Shown piece after piece: positions 63,301 to 64,000 of a stretch of DNA of 64,000 nt. Numbering within the stretch: the first letter of the stretch is position 1; every line of letters starts with the position of its first letter. This DNA comes from Sulfurivermis sp040755915. Lineage in GTDB: Bacteria > Pseudomonadota > Gammaproteobacteria > Thiohalomonadales > Thiohalomonadaceae. A program made the translations under genes and the position numbers. Where the stretch lies: assembly GCA_040755915.1 (NCBI GenBank), contig JBFLWM010000015.1:1-64000 (forward strand), given 5' to 3'. Below the pieces are notes generated by a model, which was not told where the DNA came from, made no database searches, and worked only from the letters and a program-made list of their open reading frames with translations.

Positions 63301-63998
63301 CGCAACCAGCCCCACAACAGTACGCACAGGGGCGGCAGCAGCAGCGCCGGCGCCACCATACCGAAGCCATCAATCAGGGATGAACGCTGGGCCAGACTAG
63401 CGGCCAAGCCAATCCCCAACGCCACCACCACCGGCACCGCCAGCGTGGACATGGCGGAGATACCCATATCGAAGGCGAGGGTGGTCATCAGCGGCGGCGC
63501 CACCAGGATCAGCAGCAACAACGGGAGCAGCAAGGCCAGCAGCAGCAGCGGCAGCGGCCAGCCACGCAGGATGCGGACGATGCCGAGGACGACGGACAGC
63601 GCAATGCCCAGCGCCGTGGCGAGCCGCAGACCCCATGCAAAGGCCGCGGCATCCGCGGCGGCGATGTGCCCCCCCGCCACGGCGGCCTGTGCCGTCTGTA
63701 CGGCCACCGCCGCCAGCGCCGGCTCCGCCACGGTGGCACTGAAGCCCAATGTGAAGGCAAACAGCAGCAACCAGCGCAGACTGCCCTTGCTGACGAAGTC
63801 ATGGGCAATGCCCTCGGCCAGGGGAAACAGCGTGAATTCCAGCCCCTTCACCACCAGGGCGAGACCGACCACCAGCACCAAGCCGCCGGTCAGCAGTTCA
63901 CCCAATGGCGGCAAAGCCGCCCCCAGAATCAGGGCAAAGCCGAGCAAGACCACCGCCAACGGGGCCAATGTCAGCGCACTCTCGCGCATGGCGCTCAA
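63297..63998 (-). CDS. DUF1538 membrane protein (first copy)
   Basis: A 233-aa multi-spanning protein. It carries G-L-E-F-T-L-F-P-L-A-E-G and F-S-A-T-V-A-E-P-A-L, the paired motifs seen also in the second copy. The gene reaches the edge of the window; the ATG at 63998 (or 63989) is plausible, but a start slightly upstream cannot be excluded, so the N-terminus may be incomplete. It is the first gene here of an overlapping minus-strand operon with the second DUF1538, PII-like, CBS and thioredoxin-like genes. Confidence 0.85.
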   Translation of the reverse strand: MSAMRESALTLAPLAVVLLGFALILGAALPPLGELLTGGLVLVVGLALVVKGLEFTLFPLAEGIAHDFVSKGSLRWLLLFAFTLGFSATVAEPALAAVAVQTAQAAVAGGHIAAADAAAFAWGLRLATALGIALSVVLGIVRILRGWPLPLLLLALLLPLLLLILVAPPLMTTLAFDMGISAMSTLAVPVVVALGIGLAASLAQRSSLIDGFGMVAPALLLPPLCVLLWGWLR

Positions 63999-64000
63999 CA

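Overview
The window is a high-GC (about 65%), densely packed bacterial chromosome segment. An outer-membrane TamA/TamB pair, an AmpD-AmpE pair, a TonB-dependent BtuB receptor, aminopeptidase N, slipin/NfeD and many c-di-GMP and CZB proteins point to a gammaproteobacterium, probably an environmental or sulfur-oxidiser-like lineage. I cannot name the genus. No rRNA or tRNA gene and no convincing prophage was seen.

Layout. (1) 1-6.6 kb: an AT-rich orphan membrane gene, a repeat-filled intergenic stretch, UPF0114, an MBL hydrolase, the nfeD-slipin operon, a Cys-rich protein, an EF-hand protein and an orphan ParA. (2) 6.8-12.2 kb: tamA-tamB. (3) 12.3-20.9 kb: a cobalamin riboswitch followed by btuB, a dedicated tonB-like gene, two unrelated cob(I)alamin adenosyltransferases, two BtuF-like binding proteins, cobyric acid synthase and two less-known genes. 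(4) 21.1-40.0 kb: a type I-C CRISPR-Cas locus. It has 119 repeats and 118 spacers, oriented on the minus strand and downstream of cas3-5-8c-7-4-1-2. A Phd/PIN toxin-antitoxin pair lies in the opposite direction exactly between cas4 and cas1. A WYL regulator, a 107-aa unknown and a pRiA4b-ORF3-like protein are packed in front of cas3. (5) 40.0-60 kb: the rest of late cobalamin synthesis (cobD, cbiB, cobS, cobC, cobT, cobU) interleaved with pepN and a signalling set: three CZB proteins, three GGDEF or GGDEF-EAL proteins, a NarX-type kinase and two paralogous LuxR-type regulators. (6) 60-64 kb: ampE, ampD and an overlapping minus-strand operon of two DUF1538 membrane proteins, a PII-like protein, a CBS protein and a thioredoxin-like protein.

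How they work together. The two B12 blocks flanking the CRISPR locus cover corrinoid uptake across the outer membrane, adenosylation, amidation to cobyric acid, aminopropanol attachment, nucleotide-loop activation and final assembly. Corrin-ring genes and BtuC/BtuD are not in the window. In the CRISPR locus the leader carries a boxA-like antitermination sequence, which fits an 8.5-kb array. The antitoxin promoter and operator occupy the 41-bp gap in front of cas1, so the toxin-antitoxin pair is physically and perhaps regulatorily tied to the adaptation genes. This arrangement, together with the WYL-107aa-pRiA4b module overlapping cas3, is the most interesting part of the window.
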